Positions 1 through 10,884 of a stretch of 27,500 nt of DNA are shown here, one piece after another. The stretch is from assembly GCA_963170055.1 (NCBI GenBank), contig CAUJGJ010000002.1:1850346-1877845 (forward strand). The letters run 5' to 3'. Positions within the stretch are counted from its first letter, which is position 1. The number at the start of each line of letters is the position of its first letter. The notes under the pieces are model-generated. The model did not search any database and had not been told where the DNA came from. It saw only the letters and a program-made list of their open reading frames with translations. The DNA comes from Halisarca cf. caerulea (Eukaryota > Porifera > Demospongiae > Chondrillida > Halisarcidae). The translations under genes and the position numbers were made by a program.

Positions 1-168
1 CACACTTCAGTCTATTATTAGTAGGTTGAAATCACTTGGCAGCATCAGTGGTACCTGTGCAGGGTTATAAATACGTATATACCCTATTACTTGTTAGTAA
101 GGAGTTGGTATATTGCGTGAGTTGTGTGAACACCACACAGTATTTTGTCTCTATTCATTTTTGCACAG

Positions 169-274
169 TTTTCAGAATTGAATGAAATGATAAATAGGAA
201 ATTTTCTCATGAGGGGGATTCACAGAGAGCTCTTGAGTTAGTAAACAAGGTATGAAGTAGTTGTGTGTGTGTAT

Positions 275-333
<59 letters not shown>

Positions 334-841
334 GTGTGTGCGTGCGTGCGTGCGTGTGTGGTTTGTGTGCACATACTGTACATACACAAACAGTAGACTC
401 AGAGTATCATCTATATTATAATTTAAAAGTGTGTGTTGTTGGATGGGTAGGTTGCAGGTGTGTGTATGCACAGTAGTGCATGTACAAGAATCTGCATGTA
501 GTTTGCATGCATTTATGCATATTATACTTTTATATGTATCTGTGTATTTTTATTATAATTGTAATTAATATTATAATAATTATTATAATTGTATATTATT
601 ATGCATATCATATATGCATATATCAAGACTGAAAGGGAAGGGCAAACTACGGAGTTTGGGAATGCATGTATGTATGCAGTTATTATCTTTAATGTTGCAG
701 AGTTCCGGTTTGAGGAGAACCCATGAATTAGCAGTGGACTACGCCCACATGGCTACAAAAGCCATAGACTTTCTGAAAGATTGTAAAGAGAAGTCATTAC
801 TTTTGGAATTGACCCGAAAGTGTACAAGTAGAACCAAATGA
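169..841 (+). CDS. PDSS1: Decaprenyl-diphosphate synthase subunit 1 homologue, last two exons (partial, 5' part outside window)
   Basis: The 3' end of a trans-prenyltransferase that makes the polyprenyl tail of ubiquinone, normally in mitochondria. Exon 169-249 follows a TTTTTGCACAG acceptor and reads FSELNEMINRKFSHEGD..., ending AAG before GTATGA. The next exon, 701-841, follows TTAATGTTGCAG in the same phase (0) and runs SSGLRRTHELAVDYAHMATK... to a TGA at 839-841. The pattern FxE-N-MI-R-FS--GD followed by SxG---T--LA--Y---A----L matches the C-terminal helices of PDSS1. The catalytic DDxxD motifs are upstream and not visible. The intron (250-700) holds a GT microsatellite and AT-rich sequence. 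I see no canonical AATAAA just after the stop. PDSS2 or another polyprenyl synthase is the alternative; the FS-GD segment favours PDSS1. Confidence 0.8.
264..362. repeat. (GT)n microsatellite in the PDSS1 intron
   Basis: Nearly uninterrupted GT dinucleotides with a few GC substitutions near the right end. Open frames across it encode only Cys-Val or His-Thr runs and are not genes. AT-rich sequence with no recognisable gene fills 480-690. Confidence 0.95.
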
Positions 842-1308
842 CGTGTTATATCAATTTATATTTTACAATGGTAATATTTTTATATCAGCAGTCACAATAT
901 TCCATTTGAGGTGGTCAGAACAGAGTCCATATTTTGCATCTAAAAACTGAATGTTCTAGATCTGTTGTTCATATTGGGTATTCAGTATTCTGTACCATTC
1001 ATGAATGTGGAAATTGTATACTGTAATATAGAATTAATACATATCAGTTGGGTACAGTGTAATATTAATTATACTGTAATAAGTACACTAGGGACTTACA
1101 TGTACACAATGTATATAATATGTATATGTACTATACAAAATAATATAATAATATTATACGCAGCTAGTATACTGTGTGTAAAAGGACACCTCTGCATAAA
1201 TGCACCCACACATGCACCTCCTCCAACACAACACCAGCCATAGTCCATCCCATGCCCTTAAGCTTGTGCATATGTATTACAGGGAATTATAATATAATAT
1301 TATATTGT
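842..1308. other. Intergenic sequence without a recognisable gene
   Basis: AT-rich DNA downstream of the PDSS1 stop, presumably its 3' UTR and spacer. The open frames here have no protein-like composition. Short palindromic AT runs such as ATAATATAATATTAT occur near 1285-1305, just outside the foldback element. Confidence 0.6.
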
Positions 1309-1492
1309 TTGCTTAATGAATAGTTATTTATACATGTACATATTCCTATCTAATATGTACTGCCCACTATATACAGGTGAACCTCTCTGTAATGAACCCA
1401 GGATACATGTACAGTGAACTCCTGATATAACAAACATAGACCTTAGAATGTATTATGTACCTAGGCATATTTACTCTATTGTAAATGAACCC

Positions 1493-1676
1493 TGATGTAG
1501 TGAACACCCTGATATAGTGAGCACCCTGATGTAGTGAACACCCTGATGTAGTGAACACCCTGATGTAGTGAACACCCTGATATAGTGAACCCCCTGATGT
1601 AGTGAACACCCTGATATAGTGAACCCCCTGATGTAGTGAACACCCTGATGTAGTGAGCACCCTGATGTGGTGAACC
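1493..1676. repeat. 17-bp minisatellite, about 11 copies
   Basis: Tandem copies of TGATGTAGTGAACACCC with variants TGATATAG and GAGCACCC. The unit also occurs once, inverted, at the inner edge of the right foldback arm (about 1898-1914), so the array probably grew from the arm. The period is not a multiple of three, and the low-complexity reverse-strand frame is a by-product. Confidence 0.9.
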
Positions 1677-1745
1677 TTTTCAGTGGTCCTGAGTGGCCAT
1701 GGGTTCGTTATACTGCGGTTAAGTTTGACTTAATGTTTATCTGCA

Positions 1746-1746
<1 letters not shown>

Positions 1747-1777
<31 letters not shown>

Positions 1778-1778
1778 T

Positions 1779-1819
<41 letters not shown>

Positions 1820-1838
1820 TGTGTGTGTGTGTGTGTGT
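1747..1838. repeat. (GT)n microsatellite inside the foldback element
   Basis: GT dinucleotides with occasional GTAT interruptions between the minisatellite and the right foldback arm. Confidence 0.95.
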
Positions 1839-2441
1839 ATCAATATGTATGCAGCCCCATGTAGCCAGACCCATGCTCGCCTTTCAGTGACGTCAGTCAC
1901 TACATCAGGGTTCATTAATTATAGATGCATGTACATTCTAAGGTCTATGTTTGTTATATCAGGGAGTTCATTGTATCCAGGGTTCATATAACAGAGAGAT
2001 TCACCTGTATAGTGGGCAGTACATATTAGATAGGAGTATATAAATGTATTAATAACTATTCATTAGGCAAATAATATATAATTCACAGCTATAAGAATAA
2101 GAATAAATTGAAGCAAGTACAAAAGTAACAGAAAATTAGACCATTGCAACTGTGACGCTGTGGTCAGCCATTACAACATACAATGTCATGTACTTCACGG
2201 ACATAAATCTATAATATACTTACTGTAACGAGCATCACACATATATAGACACAAATCAGTGTCAGTATATATATACGACATTTCACAGAGAGAAAACAAT
2301 CCAAGGCCCAAACAGAACAACACGTGCAATGACAAATTGGGAGAAAATGAAAAAAAGACAAAATCAATCTGTCGCTGAATCAAACAACACCAAACTTGTT
2401 AGGACTCAGTAGAATCAACTTCGCTAGTTGAAGGGAGAGGG

Positions 2442-5400
2442 TCACTTGGAACAGGAGAAATGTTCTTCTGTGACAACAAGAGCATCCTTGTCACTGCTGC
2501 TACTGTCAACTTTGTGTACAACACTGTTGCTGCTGTCGTTTACAGATATGACCTCCTTTGTTTCACCAACAGCCTGTGGATCATCCCCACTTTCCTTGTC
2601 ACTGCTGCTACTGTCAACTTTGTTTACAACGCTGTTGCTGCTGTCGTTTACAGATATGACCTCCTTTGTTTCACCAACAGCCTGTGGCTCATCCCCGCTT
2701 TCCTTGTCACTGCTGCTACTGTCAACTTTGTTTACAACGCTGTTGCTGCTGTCGTTTATAGATATGACCTCCTTTGTTTCACCAACAGCCTGTGGCTCAT
2801 CCCTGCTTTCCTTGTCACTGCTGCTACTGTCAACTTTGTTTTCAACACCGTTGTTGCTGTTGTTGTTGTTATTACTGTTGTTTACCAATACGCCCTCCTT
2901 TGTTTTGTCAATAGCCTGAGGCTCATCCTTGCCATCTCTACTCACCTTCAGAACAGGACGCTCTTTGAATGTCAAGTACTCACGAAGTTCTTCCTGATTC
3001 GAGACTGTCACAGTCTTGTCATTGTGCTCATAGCTAACAACAATCTCATGGGGGGAATCAACATGCAGTGTGGAAACAATCTCTGATAAAAGCTTCTTCA
3101 GTACGACTGGTTTTTGGACAGTGAGTGTTTGGTTCTGTCCATTGGGTAGACACAGGTGAATTTCATCCACAGCAAAACTTTGCGTCCGCACACGATGTCT
3201 GGATGGGGGACTAGTGGGACGAATCCTTGATTCTGAGTATGTGGACTCACTTCTGGGAATGGTTTTTCTACTCTGCCAGCATTTGTCCTGGAACTCTCTC
3301 GCAGTCTCGTGTGACTTCCAAACATCCCGCTCTGCACAGATCTTTACCTGTCGCATGTGACTGGCTCTGAGTGCTTCCCACAGGACCACAGTCCCTGCCA
3401 GCGCACTACCAATTGGTGACTCTGGCTTCACTGGCTCCTCCTTTGGAGGATCATCAGAAGAAAATGCATCATCACTTACGTCCTCAAAGTACCTATCTTT
3501 AATGTAGTTCTTCCCTCCACTCAGCACCATACAGTCCTCCTTCCCACAAGGTCCAGAAGATGAAATTGGGACAAGAAAACGAATGTAGTCGTCGTATGGT
3601 CTCATGTGGAGGAGAAGCTCCTGGTCTTCGGAGAGCACAAGAATGTGCCCGGTGGCCATCCCGCACCACACAGTGTCCAAAGCACTGCACACACGGCTAA
3701 TGACTGCATCTTGCTGCTTGATGGTGCTGTCCAGGCCTACGAGGATGTCGCCAATGTTGAGGCTGAAGGCAATAGTTTGCTGCTGGGCTTTCCATGCCCG
3801 TATCACGGGGCTTCCTGGCTCACTACTCCACACAATAGTCTTCCTGTCATTCACAGTAATCATTCCGATCTTACCCTGATCTTCACTAGGTAGGGTCTTG
3901 GAGGCATCAATGTCCAGTGTCTTCACACTACAAAAGAGCATCTGTTTCGTGTGAGACAGCCAAAGTGAGGACCCGATCACAGCTAGTCCATCAATGCAAT
4001 GTGCAGTGAGGCAACGCTTTTCAGGACGATAGTCCTCAGGTTTCAACAATGCGATTGTTGTCTCATACTTGAACACAAATCCCTCCATTGTTCCGATGAA
4101 CACATGTGTGTTGTTGCTTGCAACTGTTGAGACTGTGGTGTCTCTCAGACGGATCCTGTGCTTCAGTTGGTGGCTGGCAGCTTTGTATATCTCGTTGACT
4201 CCATATTCAAGACCAGCGCGAGACGCCACCCACACATTCTCCCCACAGACGGTCATGCAGCCAACTTGGTTGTTCTCAATGGGATGCCTCCTTATCAGGG
4301 ACATGCTGTTGGCCTCATAAATGAAGATCTCGGCACCTTTGTAGTTGTCGCAGCAAATCCAAAACTCCACTGTGGGAGGTTCAGAGTAGTCAACTTGATA
4401 TGGATTTGAGCGAGAATGGTGAACGCAGCAACAGGCAGTTCTCAGGGACATTCTTGAGGCACTCTCGATATGGTGTACTCCCATTACCAACTGGACATGT
4501 GGACTCATGAGTCTGGGAATGAGCTTGGAGGTGGTGGGTCGGTCTTCCGGAGAGTGTTTCCAACACCTCTTCATCAAAGATGTCATGAAACACAAGCCCG
4601 TCCTCGACACAGGGAATTCAACAAACTTTGGTCGCTTTCCCTGTTCAATTTGAGGTGTGATGTGAATTGGTTTCACGTCATAATACGGATTTCGACGGCT
4701 AATCATTTGATAAAGAATCATAGCATACGAGAAAATGTCAGCTCTGAAGTCATACGTAGCCCGACTGTGGTTGGCTCCAACGTAGGCCACTTCGGGTGCA
4801 ATGAACCCAACAGTGCCTCTGGTCCCCTTCACACCTATAGGGGCTGCAGATGCAACAATTCCGAAATCAGCCAATTTGCAGTTGATGAAATGATCCAGCC
4901 CCAGCGACCACAGGAGAACATTTGCTGCCTTTAGATCTCGGTAGATGAAGCCTAGACTGTGAAGAAAATTCAAAGCAGAGGCGATCTGAGCTGCTATTCT
5001 GAACAGGACAACTCTCGAAATGGGTTCCTTTTTCTTCAAAAGTGGTCCATCTAATGATCCCATCGGGGCTTCTTCCATCACTAACGCTGGGTGGGGGAAG
5101 ATGAGAACACCCACCATGCTCACCAGACAAGGGTGGTTGTTGCGCTTCAATACCTGCGCCTCAGTACGAAGCTGATTGAAGGACTCAAGAGTGTCAGATT
5201 TCCCCACGTCTGACTGAAATATCTTCACTGCCACAGACTGCCCTCGACACTGCCCACGGAATACAGAACCAAATCCACCTGCTCCAAGTCGTTCTTCATC
5301 TTCTTGACTGAATCTCACTTCATCTTGCTCTAGAAGAAACCGGTGGTCGATGTCAGCTAGGAAGAGATCGGGAGCCAGATCAGCGAGGGAGACAGTGTGG

Positions 5401-6817
5401 TCCCCTGTGGGACACCTGACCTCTGGGATCTTATCCTTCACATTCTGAACAAGAGCTTCTCTTTCAAACTGGAAAGGTGAAGTTTGGTTTTCCTTCAAAC
5501 ACTCAACACACAAAATCATCTGCTCCAGCAACATGTTAGATCCTTTGGTTTTCTGCAAACCCGGGTACCACTCTTCAACCAGATTCACGACCAAGTCAAC
5601 AATCTGTCCATATGCTGTACACCCCTCCATTCCAGGAGTAACAATGATATGCACTCCGTGCAAATCGGGCGCGACTGTGCATTCAAGCTCCTCAACCAGT
5701 ATGAACAGATCAGGCCTGCTGTAGCAGATACCTGTTCTCCAGTACTTGAGTGTGGTGCCCTCGTGCTTGATGATGGGTTGGGGTAGTGGCATCGAGATAT
5801 GAGGGGAGGAGATCTCCGGCTTGGATTCCTCTTCGTTGACATTGCCATCCTCTGGAATATATTGAAAGGCAGGGTGAAAGGATTGCTCAATTGTTGAAGA
5901 AGGTAGCGATCGTCGTGAAATAGCAGAACGATGCTTGCTTGCCATCAAAGGGTTTCCAAGGGTCATCAATTTTCCCTTACCTTTTGACTTGCTTGATTTC
6001 TCAAGGCTCTCCTCTTCCCAATGTTTTTCCTCCACTGGGGTTTCCACAAAACTCTTCAGAATATCAGTTGATGGTAGTTCCAAGAGATGCTTCACACATT
6101 CCACTGTGTGCATTATGCGTGCAAGCAAGCGGCTCCAAAATCCAGGCGGCGTTGGGACATCAAATTGGATGTACCGCTCGTAGCAAACATTGTCCGCTGG
6201 TTTTTCAATACCTTCTGGCCTTTCTCCAGGAAGCATTGAGGGAATCAGAATCAAGCTCTTGTCTTGATCCAGAGGCAGAGCCACTTCAAAGCGGTCAAGA
6301 AGAACTAAGTACTGCTCAAGAAATTCTGTAGGAAACCGCTTTCCCCTGTAAAGTAGAGGCAAACCAGAACGATGCATGATGCCATTTTTGACATACGGGT
6401 TGCGTTGCTCAATGGTGACAACCGTGGACATCATGTCACACAGCCAGCGAGGATCCACAAAGTACAGGTCATCAAGGTTGTTTTTCCGGTCGTCGTAGTG
6501 TAGGAGAGAGCCCACCTCACACAGGAACAGCGTTGCAGTCTTCACTTCCTCGTCTGAGAAAATGTCCGCCAAATTACGTGACCGAATCATATCCTTGAAC
6601 TCAGGTGTGTGCATTATAGGATTGCCTTGATTCTGACGTATGTCCTTCTGGATCTGAGCCAAGTGGCTGTCGAGAGCATGGTAGCTGGCAGGAATGGAGC
6701 GGCCCATTACCCTTTCTCCGCTGATAGTGTAATCAGCTGCCGCTTCGTAGATCAACTTCTTCAGTTGCTCCAGGTTATCCTGCCGTCCGAACAGACCAAC
6801 ATAAGTGACACGACAGA
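2442..6817 (-). CDS. LRRK-A exon 3: COR, kinase, WD40-like, PB1-like, repeat tail
   Basis: The acceptor is TTTAG at 6818-6822 and the first full codons read [10 protein letters not shown], the Roc/COR junction. This single exon of almost 4.4 kb carries the C-terminal two thirds of the protein. The stop is TAG or TGA-equivalent on the minus strand at 2442-2444, after ...EEHFSCSK. The kinase has all catalytic residues. No canonical AATAAA is evident on the minus strand just past the stop. Confidence 0.88.
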
Positions 6818-9721
6818 CTAAAGGGAAAGAAAAAAATGCAATGATTTATCAACTTAAAAGGTAGTCTGATAACACTGTACATAAGGGGAACGTACTTTGA
6901 AGCTTATCCAAGTATTGCCCACCCAATAGTGCAACTTTCTGCAAGAGTTGGGTGGCATTTCCGCCTGGCTGTCGATCTTCCTCGCTGACCTTGTCGTAGA
7001 AGGTGGCTACGATGATGACTCTGGAGTTGGGGGCTCTGAGAGCAATGTTGTCCAGCCAGGGTTTGAGCTCCTTCACTCCCTCCTCCCCGTGGGTGATGTT
7101 CCACACCAGGAGGTACAGAGAGCGCTGTGTCAGGAAACACTGGTGAGTCGCATAGTACTCCTCCTGACCACCAAAATCCCAAATATTGAACGTGAATAGC
7201 TTCCCAATGGTACGAGGACTGTACTTCCACTCACTCACGTCCACACCTACAGTGGACTGGTTGTCGGACTCTTTGATGTCTTTTCCTTGTAGCCGTGCCA
7301 CTAAGCTTGACTTTCCCCTGTTCTGTTTGCCCACAAGCATTAGCTTCATGCGATAGTATCCCTGTGTGCTACGGAGCTTTTGATTGAGAAAGTTGATGCA
7401 GTGTTTTGCTTCGCTCCGAATGCTCCTTGGTGGATCATTGATGTCATTCAGCCCATCCAGATCCAAATACGACAGAGTCTGTAACCTACCCATCTCGACT
7501 GGTAAACTGAGGATATCTGGATTGTGACCCAGCTCAAGAGAGGTCAGATTCATGAATGAGCACACACACATGGGGACCTGACGGAATTTGTTGTGGCTTA
7601 AACTAAGCCTCTTCAGGTTGGGGGCCTCACAGTACAGAGGGAGTGTGGTGAGCTGGTTGTGAGAAAGGTCCAGGATTGTGAGTGAGTTGGACCACTCGTG
7701 AACCTCTGGTATCTCCTGAAGCTTATTGAAGGAGAGGTTGAGCTCTGAGATGCACGGTAGCTCAAGAAGGCAGCGGGGAAATTCCTCCAAATGGTTGTAC
7801 TGCAGATTCAGCTTGAAAACGTTCTTCATGTAGTTCCCAATTTGAGAAGGAATGCATTTGAAGTCATTCTTGGCCAGTTGAAGTTTCCTCACCCAATGGA
7901 TTCTCTTAAACCAAGCAATTTCAATGTCAGTCAAGCGGAGGCCGAACCATCCCACTGTTCCCTCTGTCTTGTTAACATCTGTTCTCATCAGCAGCTCCTC
8001 TCGAACCTGAGCGCTCTGCTTTCGTCGAGCAATGTCAATGGCCACAGTGGTAGAGACCTCCTGGTTCTGCACGGCTGCTTGAACCGATGGGAAATCGGGA
8101 TACTCGATGAGAGAATTCCTGTAATCTGGAACATCAATTCCAAATAAGGTAAGAATGAGGAGGTGGTCGTCTTCATGAGTTGCTTTCACCATCAGAAGAA
8201 GACCCTGCACAGCAAATGCCTTTATTTGCTTTGCTCTTTCGAAAGCAATGTCGATGTCCACCTTGTCCTTCCCCTTACTGACCAACTTTCCAGCTGCTAC
8301 AGCATTCCCCCGCTCCACGGACACCATCAGGGCACGCTGTAGACAGTCATCTTCCAGAGAATCCCTTGATACCCGAAGAAGGTTGTCCAAGGATGGTGAA
8401 TTGGTCTCTACTGCCTTTACGATTGCTGCAAGGCGGGAATAAAACAGTCCTGAGACCAACCACCACGCTGTACGACATTCTCGTGAACAGGGTGATGCAA
8501 GACAAATTATGCATGATAGGACACATGTGATGTAAGATATATGGCGTATAATGCAAGATACAACAAATGTGATGCAAGACACAAGGTGTATTATGCAACA
8601 TATGACACATGTACGTACATATTAATGTGTATTGCTGTGCTACAGGGCAAGGATGGCTGAGGGTGGTAACACAGCATTATGGTTTGTGCTACTCCATCCA
8701 GTTGCCATGTGGTTCATACCATGTGTTGCATGTCTTGCATCATATGTGTTACATCTTGCATCAAAACACAGGTACATGTTGCAAGAAATAAGACACGTGA
8801 TGTAAGATGTAACACATGTGAAGCAAGACACAACACATGTGATGCAAGACATAACAGATGTGATGCAAGACATAACACATGATGCAAGACACAACACATG
8901 TGATACAAGACATAATACATGTGATTTAAGATATACGTATCATACACGACCAATTGAACAAATGCTGACACTGTAGAACAGAAGGCATTTAGTTTTGTCG
9001 GCGCATCCATATGGCAGTCTCTTCCAAACACCATACGATGCTGTGCGGACTTTCAGGTATTCACAAGACTATGCGTAAATCACTTTATGAATGATTAGCC
9101 CAGTATTTCTGTACACAATATGCATGCATGTGTTTTCACACACCAATCACCTTTAGTTATTTCATTGACAATGGTTATTATGTTCCCCAAAATTGATTGA
9201 ATATTTTTATTGTTTTGTAATTCTGATCTCTCATTTTTTTTTGCTGCATCTCAATTTTTTTGGAATTTTTGTACTTCCTTCGTGTTCCTTTTGTGTTTTG
9301 CCTTTGTCCCTTTTTACCCTTTATTTCTTTTCTGGGTGCCACTTATAGTAGCCTATGGTTAAAGGTTCCCCAGGTTAAATAAGAATACCTGATACCAGAT
9401 ACCTGATAACAGTGTACTTGGAACTACCAAACTGAGTGGTAACTCTGAAATCAGGCACCTTTCCACAACAATACAAATCTTAAAAGAATAATATAACAAA
9501 TACTGTATAACATGCATGTATGTACAGTACACAGTACATACTATACATGTTGCAACTTCATACGGTTCAACAATCGCAGAGTTTGCAATTAGTTAGACAA
9601 TTGAGAAGCATGCATTTGTCATAAACATACACAACATAAGTGGTCTATTTGTGAAAGCAAAATAAGCATTACTTTCCAAGTCTCTTTCATTTCTTTAGGT
9701 GAGTAGGTTCAGCTTTTCAGT

Positions 9722-9776
<55 letters not shown>

Positions 9777-9822
9777 ACACACATGCATGCACCACACCCA
9801 CCCACCCACCCACCCACAGACG

Positions 9823-9853
<31 letters not shown>

Positions 9854-9869
9854 ACAAACACACACAGAT

Positions 9870-9934
<65 letters not shown>

Positions 9935-10842
9935 GTCACACACACACACGGTCACACAAACATCAAACAGAAAATGAAATGAACAGTCAACCTCAGGGTA
10001 TTGACCAATACTACCCTTCCATACTCCAGTGAGCATTGTCAAATTCAAGTATAAGTGTTTTGGGAAATCAATGAAGAATATTTACAGTAAGCTACAATAA
10101 ATGGAAGTTGAGTAGAAGAAATGTGAAGGAACTTCTTAAAATCTTCGAGATTTAACAACACCAAATCTGCAGCTATCTTGCATGCGAAAGCTAATAAAAA
10201 CTACACAGTAATCAATATACAGTCAAACCTCGTTAGCGAGTACACCTGGGGACCCTCCAAATTGCTACTCACTATCAGCAGTACTTGCTAACCATATAGA
10301 TTAGTATTATGGGCTATAAGCTGGGGTATCATATCCTTGTACTTCCTAACCAGGTATTACTCATTAACAGTGTTCTTACTAACAAGGTTCTACTGTACCA
10401 GTACGTATGATAGTGATGTCTCTGAATCGCAGCAACATCCTACAACTGGACAACATTGTTCTACCCCATTTGAAATCCTTTACACTGACATTCACAAATT
10501 TAAGCCCCCTCCCCCCCCCCCCCCCGAAAAAAGGACACCTCCACACACAGGACAGCCTACTGTAGTTAGTCTCGTGAACCAGACCCCTCACCGCCCTCCA
10601 TTTTATCATTACGGGCGTAATGATAAAATGGAGGGCAGGGAGGGGTCTGGTTCACGAGACTATACTGTAGTGTCAGTAGTGTCCCTATCATAGAGGTTTC
10701 ATTTCTAGTACAGTTTGAGGGGGAACATAGTAAACCCACAGTAAATACATATGTGTGTACATACGTATATGTGTATATATGTGTAAATACATATTTGGAT
10801 TGACAACAACACTCATTCACCCAAGCTACTATGCGTGTGCGT

Positions 10843-10884
<42 letters not shown>

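Larger units (their letters stand above)
1309..2070. mobile_element. Foldback (long inverted repeat) element, non-autonomous
   Basis: The left arm (about 1309-1505) and right arm (about 1898-2070) are reverse complements over roughly 170-190 bp with small indels. Shared landmarks are a CCTATCTAATATGTACTGCC segment, a CAGGTGAA segment, and a GATATAACAAACATAGACC segment ending CTTAGAATG. The loop holds a 17-bp minisatellite (1493-1676) and a GT microsatellite (1747-1838). Similarity fades into AT-rich sequence outside the arms, so ends and target duplication are uncertain. There is no transposase frame. Confidence 0.75.

Noticed and set aside
1493..1676. CRISPR-like array
   Set aside because: Contiguous 17-bp tandem copies with no spacers, in a eukaryotic setting.
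2428..3086. Plus-strand open frames of 163 and 208 codons
   Set aside because: They are antisense shadows of the 108-bp repeat in LRRK-A; Leu/Ser or Val/Ala-rich with no start context or domain.
8426..8582. Extension of LRRK-A exon 2 upstream to a Met in a Cys/Ile/Ser-rich stretch
   Set aside because: This is translated satellite; a good acceptor at 8426 and alignment with LRRK-B set the exon border.
9725..9957. His/Thr- and Cys/Val-rich open frames
   Set aside because: Direct translation of a CA microsatellite; the same applies to 264-362, 1747-1838, 19759-19962 and 22428-22516.
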